Assembly (NCBI GenBank): GCA_900450595.1
Contig: UGGS01000001.1
Span: forward strand, 744,001-808,000
Direction of reading: 5' to 3'
DNA: 64,000 nucleotides
Source: [Flavobacterium] thermophilum
GTDB taxonomy: Bacteria; Bacillota; Bacilli; Bacillales; Anoxybacillaceae
The notes under the pieces were generated by a model. It did no database searches and had not been told where the DNA came from. It saw only the letters and a list, made by a program, of their open reading frames with translations. Every line of letters starts with the position of its first letter. Position 1 is the first letter of the stretch. Shown in pieces: positions 53,130-60,852 of this stretch. The translations under genes and the position numbers were made by a program.

Positions 53130-53777
53130 TTAAGGACGCGTTCGCTCGGAGAGGCGCTTTTGAAACGCTTCGCGCCAGCTTGCGGATAAGGCTGGATGGC
53201 TGGCGATTTGCTTCATGGCAGCGGCATTGTCCCGCTCATGATAGTAAATGTGATTGATATACGCGATGGATAGCGCCCCCGCGCCCCGCTCGACGAGAAC
53301 GAGCGGCGCGCCTGGAGCGACGACGCCCTCTTTGAGAACGCGAAAGTAAAACCCGCTTTTTCCTGTCTGGCAGACGGCTTTCGGCAAATCGGGCAGCTGA
53401 TGTTTGAACGCCAATTTGGAGCACGGCTGGCGCGGCTGTGACACTTGTACGAGCGCCGTGCCGGCAGCATAAATGTCGCCAAGACACACATCGTCTTCCG
53501 TCAAACCGAGAAGCGTCCAGTTTTCTCCAAACGCCCCCGCCGTAAACGGGCGGCCGTATCGCTCTTCCCAATAGACGAAATGCTCGGACGGATAGGCGCA
53601 AATCGCTTTATCTTCTCCTCCGTGATGGACGAGGTCGGCTTGTCCATCTCCAACCAAGTTAAGCTTGCCGACAGCGACCGGCCCGGCGACCGGCGTTTTG
53701 TGAATGCCGGTCACTAGCCGCTCGCCATTTACCTCTATTGTTTTCGGCTTTCCGACATTAATCGAAACAATTTGCAT
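53130..53777 (-). CDS. MOSC domain protein (YiiM-like)
   Basis: 215 residues. The MOSC beta-barrel holds the conserved Cys in SQPRQPCSKL, the expected molybdenum-cofactor ligand, preceded by HHGGEDKAICAYPSEH and GAFGENWTLLGL. A C-terminal 3-alpha extension matches YiiM, which reduces N-hydroxylated compounds. It begins 4 bp after the flavin monooxygenase gene, so the two form an operon. Redox substrate unknown. Confidence 0.88.
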   Translation of the reverse strand: MQIVSINVGKPKTIEVNGERLVTGIHKTPVAGPVAVGKLNLVGDGQADLVHHGGEDKAICAYPSEHFVYWEERYGRPFTAGAFGENWTLLGLTEDDVCLGDIYAAGTALVQVSQPRQPCSKLAFKHQLPDLPKAVCQTGKSGFYFRVLKEGVVAPGAPLVLVERGAGALSIAYINHIYYHERDNAAAMKQIASHPALSASWREAFQKRLSERTRP

Positions 53778-53781
53778 TGGT

Positions 53782-54786
53782 TCACCCCCATACCGCCTCG
53801 GCGATGAGCCGGAAGCTTGCGAGTTTATCCTCGAAGTCGTATGTAATCGTCACGAGCATGATTTCCTCTGTTTCATACGTTTCGCTCAGCCGATACAGCT
53901 TGTCTTTGACGCGCGTCGGACTGCCGACGATCATCCGCCGCCGGTTGTCTTCCACCCGTTTGCGCTCATACGGGCTGTACGGATACGCCGCCGCTTTTTC
54001 CGGGCTTGGCGTGCCGTTCAGCGCCATCCCTTGCTCGATCATAAGAAGCGACAGATCAAGGCTGCCGGCGATCCATTCCGCTTTTTCATCCGTTTCGGCG
54101 CAAATTGCAAACACCGCGACCATTCCGCGCGGCTCGGCCAAATACGGCGATGGAACAAACCGGTCGCGGTACAGCCGCATATAATGTTCGCCGCCTTCCC
54201 CGTTGATAAACTGGGCGAACACGTACGGCAGCCCTTTATCGGCTGCCAGCTTCGCCGTTTCCGAACTGGAGCCGAGCAGCCATAGTTCCGGCGGGGACTG
54301 CACGATCGGCGTCGCCTTGACGCCATACAGCGGGTGAACCGGCGGCAAGGCGTCATACAAATAGCCGAGCAAGTCGTCAATTTGCTCCGGATAGCGGTCT
54401 ACCGACCGTCGTCTGTCGCCTTGCAGCGCGATCGTCGCCCGGGGCATGCCGCCGGGTGCCCGCCCGATGCCGAGATCGACGCGGCCGGGATGAAGGCCGG
54501 CAAGCACATGGAAGTTTTCCGCCACCTTGTACGGGCTGTAATGCGGCAGCATCACGCCGCCTGAGCCGATGCGGATGCGCGACGTTTTCGCTCCGATGTG
54601 TCCGAGTAGCACTTCCGGCGACGAACCGGCAAGGCTGTTTGTATCGTGGTGTTCCGACACCCAAAACCGCTTATAGCCAAGCTGCTCAACGTGTTGGGCG
54701 AGCTTGACGGTGTTCTCGAGCGCTTCTTCTGCCGTCATGCCTTCGGCGATCGGCGACTGGTCGAGGACGCTCAGTTGCAGCGCCAT
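53782..54786 (-). CDS. Luciferase-like flavin-dependent monooxygenase
   Basis: 334-residue LLM-class enzyme (MsnO8-type). LSVLDQSPIAEG at the start, GYKRFWVSEHHD, the SPEVLLGHIGAKTSRIRIGSGG segment and GRVDLGIGRAPGG are all subgroup hallmarks. It needs FMNH2 from a reductase not encoded here. AAGGAGG lies seven bases before ATG 54786. It is first in the operon with the MOSC protein. Confidence 0.9.
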   Translation of the reverse strand: MALQLSVLDQSPIAEGMTAEEALENTVKLAQHVEQLGYKRFWVSEHHDTNSLAGSSPEVLLGHIGAKTSRIRIGSGGVMLPHYSPYKVAENFHVLAGLHPGRVDLGIGRAPGGMPRATIALQGDRRRSVDRYPEQIDDLLGYLYDALPPVHPLYGVKATPIVQSPPELWLLGSSSETAKLAADKGLPYVFAQFINGEGGEHYMRLYRDRFVPSPYLAEPRGMVAVFAICAETDEKAEWIAGSLDLSLLMIEQGMALNGTPSPEKAAAYPYSPYERKRVEDNRRRMIVGSPTRVKDKLYRLSETYETEEIMLVTITYDFEDKLASFRLIAEAVWG

Positions 54787-54886
54787 TGCGATTCCTCCTT
54801 CTTCCGCCGCAGCGGTGGAAAAAATGATTAGTTTCTATTATGCGCTGTTTTGCTTCGGTTTGTCCATTCATTTGCCCACCCGTCTA

Positions 54887-54916
54887 GCAAAAACCGATCC
54901 GCCGTCGGCGGATCGG
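54887..54916 (-). terminator. Terminator of the coiled-coil gene
   Basis: CCGATCCGCC (54894-54903) and GGCGGATCGG (54907-54916) form a perfect 10-bp stem with a three-base loop; on the minus strand it is followed by TTTTTGC. Confidence 0.8.
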
Positions 54917-54942
54917 CCAATCTCGTCAAGATGCGCGGCAGT

Positions 54943-55917
54943 TCACAAGCTGACGGACTGCTTTTGTTCAGCCGCCTGGCGGTCGGGTTTGGGGCCGCGC
55001 TTAGGGAAAAAGGAATGAAACAGCTGTCTGACGCTGTCGACGATAAACGAACACCGTTCATACAGCGCCTCTTTTAAACTGTCAAGCTGGCGGGTGACTT
55101 TGTACTGCGCGGCCTCTTGCGCTTCAAGCCGTTCGATGACCGTCTCGTGGAACACGTGCTGCAGCTCGAGCTGTTCGATCAACTTTTGGTACAGTTTTTC
55201 TTGCCCTTCGAGGCGGGCGGCCATTCCTTCGGCGAGCTGCTCGCGTTCGGCCGTCCGCTGTTCGAGCCGGCGCATCGTGTCGCTTTGCACGGTGAGCGCT
55301 TCGATGACGGCCTGCTGCGCCGCTTCTTCTTTGGCCAGCTGCTCTTCCCACCGCAATTGTCGCCTTTCCTCCCGCTCCTGCTGGGCGATGACCGACTGCT
55401 CGAGGCGTTCGAGCGTTCCGGCCAAGGCGGCTTGCCCCGCCTGTGCTTCCATAAGCAGCCGCTCGAGGCGGGCGAGCGCTTCCGCCCACTGCCCGCTTTG
55501 CGCTTCCTGTTGCTTTTGCCCGGTTTCGGCCGCTTGCTGAAGCGAGGCAACTATGGCGGCCATTTCTTCGTAATAATGGGTTTGGGCTACTTGCCCAGCA
55601 GTCACCGTTTGTCCGAGCTCGGACAGCGCCTCGGCAAGCCGTCCGCTTTGCCGCGCCCAGCCGGCCGCAAGCGACTGTTCGAGGCGGGCGAACATGTCCG
55701 CCATTTGTTCGCGTTGTTCCGCTTGGTGCTTTTGCCCTTCTTCGATGGCGTCCTCAAGCTGGGCGAGCCGTTCCGCCAACTGATCGAACTGTTGTTTTTG
55801 CTGTTCGAGCATTTGTTGCGCGGCGGTGCGGCGATAATAAAACATCGGGTGGGATGCGGGCGGTGCGGCAGCTGGCCCGTACACGCGCGGGGTCATGTGT
55901 TTATTCATATAAATCAA
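54943..55917 (-). CDS. Long coiled-coil protein of unknown function
   Basis: About 324 residues, almost wholly alpha-helical. Residues ~30-290 are Gln/Glu/Ala/Leu-rich heptads in repeats of the type AERLAQLEDAIEEGQ; the C-terminus is basic (SFFPKRGPKPDRQ). There is no signal peptide or membrane helix, and the N-terminus has a MFYYRR motif. The TTG at 55917 lies 11 bases after AAAGGAGG; ATG 55908 is the alternative. Such proteins in Bacillaceae may be spore or polar scaffold proteins; I do not assign a function. Confidence 0.7.
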   Translation of the reverse strand: MIYMNKHMTPRVYGPAAAPPASHPMFYYRRTAAQQMLEQQKQQFDQLAERLAQLEDAIEEGQKHQAEQREQMADMFARLEQSLAAGWARQSGRLAEALSELGQTVTAGQVAQTHYYEEMAAIVASLQQAAETGQKQQEAQSGQWAEALARLERLLMEAQAGQAALAGTLERLEQSVIAQQEREERRQLRWEEQLAKEEAAQQAVIEALTVQSDTMRRLEQRTAEREQLAEGMAARLEGQEKLYQKLIEQLELQHVFHETVIERLEAQEAAQYKVTRQLDSLKEALYERCSFIVDSVRQLFHSFFPKRGPKPDRQAAEQKQSVSL

Positions 55918-55991
55918 TGCACAAACGCCTCCTTTCCGTCGTCTATGTGGCATCATATGCCGAGCTGTGCAGTTCGGTTTGGGCGCTGGAT

Positions 55992-56021
55992 TTGTGACAC
56001 CCGCCTTCCTTTTGATATAAT
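55992..56021 (+). promoter_or_regulatory. Promoter of the thioredoxin-fold gene
   Basis: TTGTGA (55992-55997), 18-bp spacer and TATAAT (56016-56021), 31 bp upstream of the start. Confidence 0.6.
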
Positions 56022-56052
56022 GAAAGAAAATATTGGAGAAAGGGTGTTGTTG

Positions 56053-56616
56053 ATGCCAGCTGTCGAATCGAACATGTTTCCCCTCGGCAAACAAGCGCCG
56101 TCGTTTTCCCTCACGAATGTCATCGATGGCAACGTCGTCCGTCTTGAGGATGTGAAATCGGACGTCGCAACCGTCATTATGTTCATTTGCAATCACTGCC
56201 CATTTGTCAAGCATGTCCAGCACGAGCTTGTTCGCCTCGCGAACGATTATATGCCCAAAGGGGTGTCGTTTGTCGCCATCAACTCCAACGATGCGGAACA
56301 GTATCCAGAAGATTCACCCGAAAACATGAAAAAGGTGGCGGAAGAGCTCGGCTATCCGTTTCCGTATTTGTACGATGAGACGCAAGAGGTGGCGAAAGCA
56401 TACGACGCCGCTTGCACCCCGGACTTTTACATTTTCGACCGGGATCTGAAATGCGTCTACCGCGGCCAGTTGGACGACTCGCGCCCGAACAACGGCATCC
56501 CGGTCACCGGGGAGTCGATCCGCACCGCGCTGGATGCTTTGTTGGAGGGCCGCCCGGTGCCGGAAAAGCAAAAGCCGAGCATCGGCTGCAGCATTAAATG
56601 GAAACAAGCACTGTAA
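56053..56616 (+). CDS. Thioredoxin-fold AhpC/TSA-like protein with CNHC motif
   Basis: 187 residues, redoxin fold. The redox-type site CNHCPFVKHVQ (CxxC) follows the central strand VIMFI; further conserved features are AINSNDAEQYPEDS, TPDFYIFD and the QLDDSRPNNG end region. No signal peptide, so cytosolic. The family is near peroxiredoxin/TlpA but its partner is unknown. ATG 56053 follows AAAGGGTG. Confidence 0.85.
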   Translation: MPAVESNMFPLGKQAPSFSLTNVIDGNVVRLEDVKSDVATVIMFICNHCPFVKHVQHELVRLANDYMPKGVSFVAINSNDAEQYPEDSPENMKKVAEELGYPFPYLYDETQEVAKAYDAACTPDFYIFDRDLKCVYRGQLDDSRPNNGIPVTGESIRTALDALLEGRPVPEKQKPSIGCSIKWKQAL

Positions 56617-56688
56617 CAATGTGCTTGACTTTTCATTGTGAAGCGGGTATGATGGAAAAAGCATCATTCGTTCGTTGCGGAATCGCCA

Positions 56689-56732
56689 CCGCCGTGCCGT
56701 TGGCTTGCGAGTGCAGCCGGCACGGCATTTTT
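56689..56732 (+). terminator. Rho-independent terminator
   Basis: GCCGTGCCG (56691-56699) and CGGCACGGC (56718-56726) form a perfect 9-bp stem with an 18-base loop, then ATTTTTG. Confidence 0.75.
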
Positions 56733-56875
56733 GTGGCCGCGATCTACTGAACAAATTCACACTGGCGCCGCCTCGGAGCGGCAAGGATGGATGAGAGGAA
56801 GGGCTTCCATTGTTTTTGTTTCCTTTCCTTGAGTTTTCGTAATTTATGTTATGTAAACAAAAGGAGAACGAGGAG

Positions 56876-57265
56876 ATGGCGGAAGGGCGATATCGGGTGT
56901 TTGTGTATGGAACGTTGCTGACTGGCGAAGAAAACCATGAAGTGGCCGCTCCATACGTTCGCGCCGCGTGTCCAGGGAAAGTAAACGGCCGCTTATACAA
57001 CGTTGGCCCATACCCTGCGCTTGTGCTTGGAGAAGAGGGGGAAGTGGAAGGGGAGTGGCTGACGGTGACGGAAGAAGGGCTCAAGGCAATGGATGAGCTC
57101 GAGGATTACGTTGAAGGGCGGCGCGATAACGAATACGAACGGGTGTGGGTTCGCGACGCGCGTAAACCGATCGAAGGATATGTGTACGTCTATCCGCCGG
57201 AAAAAGCGGCCGGCTTGCCGCTTATTCCGTCCGGATCATGGCGGCGGCGTGAGGAGAAAATGTAA
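56876..57265 (+). CDS. Gamma-glutamylcyclotransferase-like (GGCT/AIG2) protein
   Basis: 129 residues of the GGCT-like fold: RVFVYGTLLTGEENH (substrate loop YGTL), GRLYNVGPYPALVLGEEG, and LDELEDY-type acidic segment (MDELEDYVEG). It probably releases 5-oxoproline or acts on a gamma-glutamyl-amine compound. ATG 56876 has AAGGAG nine bases upstream plus a second GAGGAG. Confidence 0.87.
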   Translation: MAEGRYRVFVYGTLLTGEENHEVAAPYVRAACPGKVNGRLYNVGPYPALVLGEEGEVEGEWLTVTEEGLKAMDELEDYVEGRRDNEYERVWVRDARKPIEGYVYVYPPEKAAGLPLIPSGSWRRREEKM

Positions 57266-57272
57266 CATCTAG

Positions 57273-57317
57273 AAACAGCCTATGAGGAACGGTCATCCTC
57301 TGGGCTGTTTATTTTTT
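57273..57317 (+). terminator. Rho-independent terminator
   Basis: AAACAGCC (57273-57280) and GGCTGTTT (57303-57310), with an inner GAGGA/TCCTC stem, followed by ATTTTTT. The T-run is part of the MITE target duplication site. Confidence 0.75.
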
Positions 57318-57319
57318 AC

Positions 57320-57487
57320 CCTGAATCCGTGACAGCAGCTCATCAAAAGCACCGGAAAACGTAATCATATCAAGGGTTTAGCCCAGTTTCGGATGTTCAC
57401 TTATTGAGTGAAAAGCAAAAAGTGTGATATTTGTTGATTTATCAAGCTTTCTCAGCAGTTTGAACGCGTTTTTATCACGGATTCAGG
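57320..57487. mobile_element. 168-bp MITE upstream of glnA
   Basis: Perfect 13-bp terminal inverted repeats, CCTGAATCCGTGA (57320-57332) and TCACGGATTCAGG (57475-57487), are flanked by a perfect 6-bp direct repeat TTTTAC (57314-57319 and 57488-57493). There is no coding capacity inside. The target size and AT-rich target fit IS1634-type elements, which is inference. It inserted in the T-run of the preceding terminator and ends 69 bp before the glnA -35 box. Confidence 0.85.
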
Positions 57488-57555
57488 TTTTACATGAATA
57501 TGGAAACGATTGCAAAAAATCGTTATAAAAATACAGAAAAATTGCTAAAAAAGTG

Positions 57556-57584
57556 TTGCCAAACGGCCACTCTTTTTCTATAAT
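57556..57584 (+). promoter_or_regulatory. glnA promoter
   Basis: TTGCCA (57556-57561), 17-bp spacer and a perfect TATAAT (57579-57584), 46 bp before the start codon. Confidence 0.8.
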
Positions 57585-57614
57585 AAAAGCATGTTAGAAA
57601 AATAAACGTAAGAA

Positions 57615-57631
57615 TGTGAGGTAATGTGACA
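57615..57631 (+). promoter_or_regulatory. TnrA/GlnR-like box over the glnA ribosome binding site
   Basis: TGTGA-N7-TGACA matches the TnrA/GlnR consensus TGTNA-N7-TNACA perfectly. It covers the Shine-Dalgarno region and the first base of the start codon, an unusual place, so it could be chance or a roadblock repressor site. Confidence 0.4.
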
Positions 57632-58989
57632 TGTCAAAAACGTTCGTTTCCTCCACCCAAACGGGATTGCTTGAACAAATTAAAGAAACGATCCAACAAA
57701 AGAACGTTGAACTTCTTCATTTGCAGTTTGTCGACATCGAAGGGATTTTAAAACATGTAACGGTGACGGCGGAACAGCTTGATGACGTCGTCGAAGGAAA
57801 AATCATGTTTGATGGTTCGTCGATCAAAGGATTTTCGCCGATCAACCGCTCCGACTTGTATCTTCTTCCGGATTTGAATACGTTTGCTGTTTTGCCGTGG
57901 ACGGTCGAGGAAGGCTATGCGGAAGCGCGCTTTCTCTGCTCGGTGACCAATCCGGACGGCACGCTGTTTGAGGGCGACCCGCGCAACGTGTTGAAAAAAA
58001 CGGTCGAGCGGGCGGCAGAAAAAGGATATACGATCTCGGTCGGCCCAGAGCTGGAGTTTTTCCTGTTCAAAGCCGATGAAAACGGCAATCCGACGCTTGA
58101 GCTCCATGATGGCGGCGGTTATTTCGAACCGTCTCCGAAAGACTTGGGCGAACGCGTTCGCCTTGAAATTTACCGCGCCTTAAAAGCGATGGGCTTTACG
58201 ATTGAAGCGTCGCACCATGAAGTGGCGGAAGGCCAGCATGAGATCGACTTCAAATATGCCGATGCGCTCGGTGCGGCGGACAATGCGACGACGTACAAAT
58301 GGGTTGTCAAAACGATCGCCAGCAAGTTCGGCCTCCATGCGACGTTTATGCCAAAACCGGTGTTTGGCATCAACGGTTCAGGGATGCATGTCAACATTTC
58401 CCTCTTCAAAGATGGGGAAAATGCGTTCTTTGATCCGAACGATGCGAACCAGTTGTCAGAAACAGCGTACCAATTCATCGCGGGCTTGCTGAAAAATGTG
58501 AAGCACTTTGCGGCGGTTACGAATCCGCTTGTCAACTCGTACAAACGGCTTGTGCCAGGGTATGAAGCGCCTTGCTACATCGCGTGGTCCGCTTCGAACC
58601 GTTCGGCGCTTATCCGCATTCCGGCGAAACGCGGCGTTGCGACGCGCGTTGAGCTCCGTTGCCCGGATCCGTCAGCGAATCCGTATTTGGCGTATGCCAT
58701 CATCGCTGCCGCTGGCCTTGACGGTGTCGAAAAAGGGTTAACCGCTCCAGCACCGGTTGATGAAGATATCTTCCATATGTCGGAAGAACGCCGTGCGGAG
58801 CTTGGCATCGACAACTTGCCGGAAAACTTGGGTGCTGCTGTCGCTGCGTTCGAAGAAGGCGAAATCGGCCGCACGACGCTTGGCGAGCACGTATTCAACG
58901 AATATGTCGCGTTGAAAAAAGAGGAATGGAACAGCTACCGCACGGCGGTTCATGCTTGGGAAGTCGAGCGGTATCAAGGAAAGTTCTGA
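57631..58989 (+). CDS. glnA: Type I glutamine synthetase
   Basis: ATP-dependent synthesis of glutamine from glutamate and ammonium; 452 residues, dodecameric GSI. Catalytic motifs are intact: MFDGSSIKGF, VGPELEFFLF (metal Glu), GINGSGMHVN, and NRSALIRIP. B. subtilis GlnA has Arg62 in the loop after GSSIEGF, needed for feedback inhibition and control of TnrA/GlnR; here the aligned residue is Pro70 (GFSPINRSD). No glnR gene precedes it, unlike the usual glnRA pair. This suggests a second, less feedback-controlled enzyme. Confidence 0.92.
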   Translation: MSKTFVSSTQTGLLEQIKETIQQKNVELLHLQFVDIEGILKHVTVTAEQLDDVVEGKIMFDGSSIKGFSPINRSDLYLLPDLNTFAVLPWTVEEGYAEARFLCSVTNPDGTLFEGDPRNVLKKTVERAAEKGYTISVGPELEFFLFKADENGNPTLELHDGGGYFEPSPKDLGERVRLEIYRALKAMGFTIEASHHEVAEGQHEIDFKYADALGAADNATTYKWVVKTIASKFGLHATFMPKPVFGINGSGMHVNISLFKDGENAFFDPNDANQLSETAYQFIAGLLKNVKHFAAVTNPLVNSYKRLVPGYEAPCYIAWSASNRSALIRIPAKRGVATRVELRCPDPSANPYLAYAIIAAAGLDGVEKGLTAPAPVDEDIFHMSEERRAELGIDNLPENLGAAVAAFEEGEIGRTTLGEHVFNEYVALKKEEWNSYRTAVHAWEVERYQGKF

Positions 58990-59005
58990 TCGAAAGCCAC
59001 CATCC

Positions 59006-59044
59006 AAAAGGTGTCCCGTCTCCATATTCGGGGCGCCTTTTTTC
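59006..59044 (+). terminator. glnA terminator
   Basis: AAAAGGTGTCCCG (59006-59018) and CGGGGCGCCTTTT (59029-59041) form a stem with one G-T pair and a ten-base loop, then TTT. Confidence 0.8.
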
Positions 59045-59174
59045 TGCAGGCAGCTGTTTGTCTTGATGGACGGCCGCGCGGCGCCTTCCGCCCGTCGGCC
59101 GCCAAGCTGCCGGCGTTCGCAACGTCATCTTGCGCGTGAGGAGGAAAAGATGACTGCATTTTTTTATTTTTTAA

Positions 59175-59197
59175 ATTCATAGTTTACATCTATGAAT
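59175..59197 (+). promoter_or_regulatory. Inverted repeat before the TauE gene
   Basis: ATTCATAG (59175-59182) and CTATGAAT (59190-59197), a perfect 8-bp inverted repeat with a 7-bp spacer in AT-rich DNA, 55 bp before the start. Possible operator; regulator unknown. Confidence 0.5.
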
Positions 59198-59252
59198 AAT
59201 GGGATTTAAATTATAAGTAACACGCTCAACTATTGCAAGCGGAGGGAAACCA

Positions 59253-60140
59253 ATGAAAAAACTGATCGTTTTTGTGTTTGTAGGATTTATCGCCCAGTTG
59301 ATCGACGGATCGCTCGGAATGGCGTACGGCGTCACCTCGTCGACGCTGCTGTTGACGTTTGGCATCGCTCCAGCTGTTGCCTCGGCGTCTGTTCATTTGG
59401 CGGAAGTGGTGACGACAGCGGCGTCCGGCGCCTCTCACTGGAAATTTGGCAACGTCGATCGCGCCATGGTCGGGAAGCTCATTATTCCTGGGTCGGTCGG
59501 CGCGTTTATCGGAGCATGCTTTTTAAGCAACTTGCCAGGGGATGTGATCAAACCGTATGTATCGTTGTTTTTATTGGCGCTTGGCTTTTACATTATTTAT
59601 CGATTTTTAGTGTTGAACGGCCGCGCGCCGTCGGCGTCAGGAAAACAGTGGTCCAATAAGCAGCTCGTCCCGCTCGGCTTGGCGGCCGGTTTTCTTGATG
59701 CGACCGGCGGTGGGGGCTGGGGGCCGATTGCGACGCCGGTGCTGTTGGCCAATAAAAACATGGAGGCGCGCAAGGTGGTTGGCACGGTCGATACGTCCGA
59801 ATTTGCCGTTGCCTTGTCGGCAACGCTCGGATTCGTCATTTCACTCGGTTGGGAGCAAGTGAACTGGTATTGGGTGCTGACGCTGATGGCGGGCGGGGTC
59901 ATCGCTGCGCCGATCGCGGCTTGGCTTGTGCGTAAACTGCCGTCCCATTTGCTTGGAGTGTTGGTTGGCGGATTGATTATTTTGACAAACGTTCGCACGC
60001 TTCTGCACGCTTGGGAAGCCCCGGCGTCGGTTTATCCTGCTGTGTACGGCCTCATCGTCATCGGCTGGGCGGCGGCAGTATGGGTGGCGATCAGAAATGG
60101 ACGGAAAGGAAAAACAGCTAGTGGGGAGTTGGCGTCGTAG
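59253..60140 (+). CDS. TauE/SafE family sulfite/organosulfonate exporter
   Basis: 295 residues, eight helices. Two-fold repeated TauE/SafE structure: LIDGSLGMAYGVTSST with HLAEVVTTAASGASHW in the first half, LDATGGGGWGPIATPVLL with GTVDTSEFAVALSAT in the second. Export (or import) of sulfite, sulfoacetate or related anions is the usual role. The leader carries an AT-rich inverted repeat (59175-59197). The ATG follows GGAGGG. Confidence 0.88.
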   Translation: MKKLIVFVFVGFIAQLIDGSLGMAYGVTSSTLLLTFGIAPAVASASVHLAEVVTTAASGASHWKFGNVDRAMVGKLIIPGSVGAFIGACFLSNLPGDVIKPYVSLFLLALGFYIIYRFLVLNGRAPSASGKQWSNKQLVPLGLAAGFLDATGGGGWGPIATPVLLANKNMEARKVVGTVDTSEFAVALSATLGFVISLGWEQVNWYWVLTLMAGGVIAAPIAAWLVRKLPSHLLGVLVGGLIILTNVRTLLHAWEAPASVYPAVYGLIVIGWAAAVWVAIRNGRKGKTASGELAS

Positions 60141-60253
60141 ATTAAGACGGGGCGCCAACCCCTGTTTTTGGTTAAGGCTCGTGTTATTTCGTTTCGCCAT
60201 CCTCTTGAGTGGGGAAAGAAGGAATTTTTCGCGGCGGTGATAGGGGTGAATGA

Positions 60254-60286
60254 ACGGTGTCCCAAGCATAAAAGGGACACCTTTTC
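60254..60286 (+). terminator. Rho-independent terminator
   Basis: GGTGTCCC (60256-60263) and GGGACACC (60274-60281) with TTTTCTTTG. The same GGTGTCCC/GGGACACC stem is used at 5697-5721. Confidence 0.8.
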
Positions 60287-60512
60287 TTTGTTAATACGTA
60301 TAACGATGATGATGACGAATCCGTCTGCTTGGTTTCATGCCATGAGGCCGGTTTTTCTCCTTCCAAACGGTGCGTTTTGCGGTTTGGGAACAAGACAGGC
60401 GTTGGTTGGCGGCGAAACGCACGGCTTCAGGCGCGCCGTTTCGTGAACGGGAGATGGATATGGTAGAGTGGGAGTGCAGAATCCCAATCTTCGTTCGCAA
60501 CCACGACGCCAT
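60287..60512. other. Intergenic region without recognised feature
   Basis: No reading frame with a ribosome binding site, no strong hairpin. It must hold the promoter of the next operon; TATGGTAGAGT near 60458-60470 is a weak -10 candidate. Confidence 0.4.
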
Positions 60513-60526
60513 AAGGAGGTGGGGAC

Positions 60527-60835
60527 GTGAAGCAAGAGAAACCGGTTCTGTATCACATTGGCATTGGCCTCATCATCGCCTCGTTCGTCGTTTGGGTGGC
60601 GGTGCCGATCGCGCCGTTTCTGCCGTTTTCAGCCGCTGTCAAGGCAACGATTGTCGCCACGGTCATTGCGGCGGCGGAAGTCATGTTTTGGCTCGGGGTG
60701 CTGCTGGCTGGAAAAGAAGCAGCGAGGAAGCTGAAAGCGTATTGGAATCCGAAGCATTGGCGCATAAATCGGCAACGGTTGGATCAAACCAATGATGTTA
60801 AGCAAAAAGAGGAACGGTTGGAAGAAAGCCAATAA
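60527..60835 (+). CDS. Two-helix 'transporter suffix' domain membrane protein
   Basis: 102 residues. KPVLYHIGIGLIIASFVVW, then PFLPFSAAVKATIVATVIAAAEVMFW and the GVLLAGKEAARKLK end: two membrane helices and a charged tail. This matches a small domain often found as a suffix of transporter proteins or stand-alone. GTG 60527 follows AAGGAGGTG. It is first in the operon with the GDSL esterase (17-bp gap) and the ABC transporter. Role unknown. Confidence 0.75.
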   Translation: MKQEKPVLYHIGIGLIIASFVVWVAVPIAPFLPFSAAVKATIVATVIAAAEVMFWLGVLLAGKEAARKLKAYWNPKHWRINRQRLDQTNDVKQKEERLEESQ

Positions 60836-60852
60836 AGAGATGAGGTGGTGGC

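Noticed and set aside
54943..56223. An extended minus-strand start for the coiled-coil protein at 56223
   Set aside because: The extra ~100 codons are antisense to the thioredoxin-fold gene and lie upstream of a perfect AAAGGAGG.
55117..56616. A 499-codon plus-strand frame running through the coiled-coil gene into the thioredoxin-fold gene
   Set aside because: The first 300 codons are antisense to the coiled-coil gene, which has its own ribosome binding site and terminator; the promoter at 55992-56021 and the site before ATG 56053 show that the real gene is only the 3' part.
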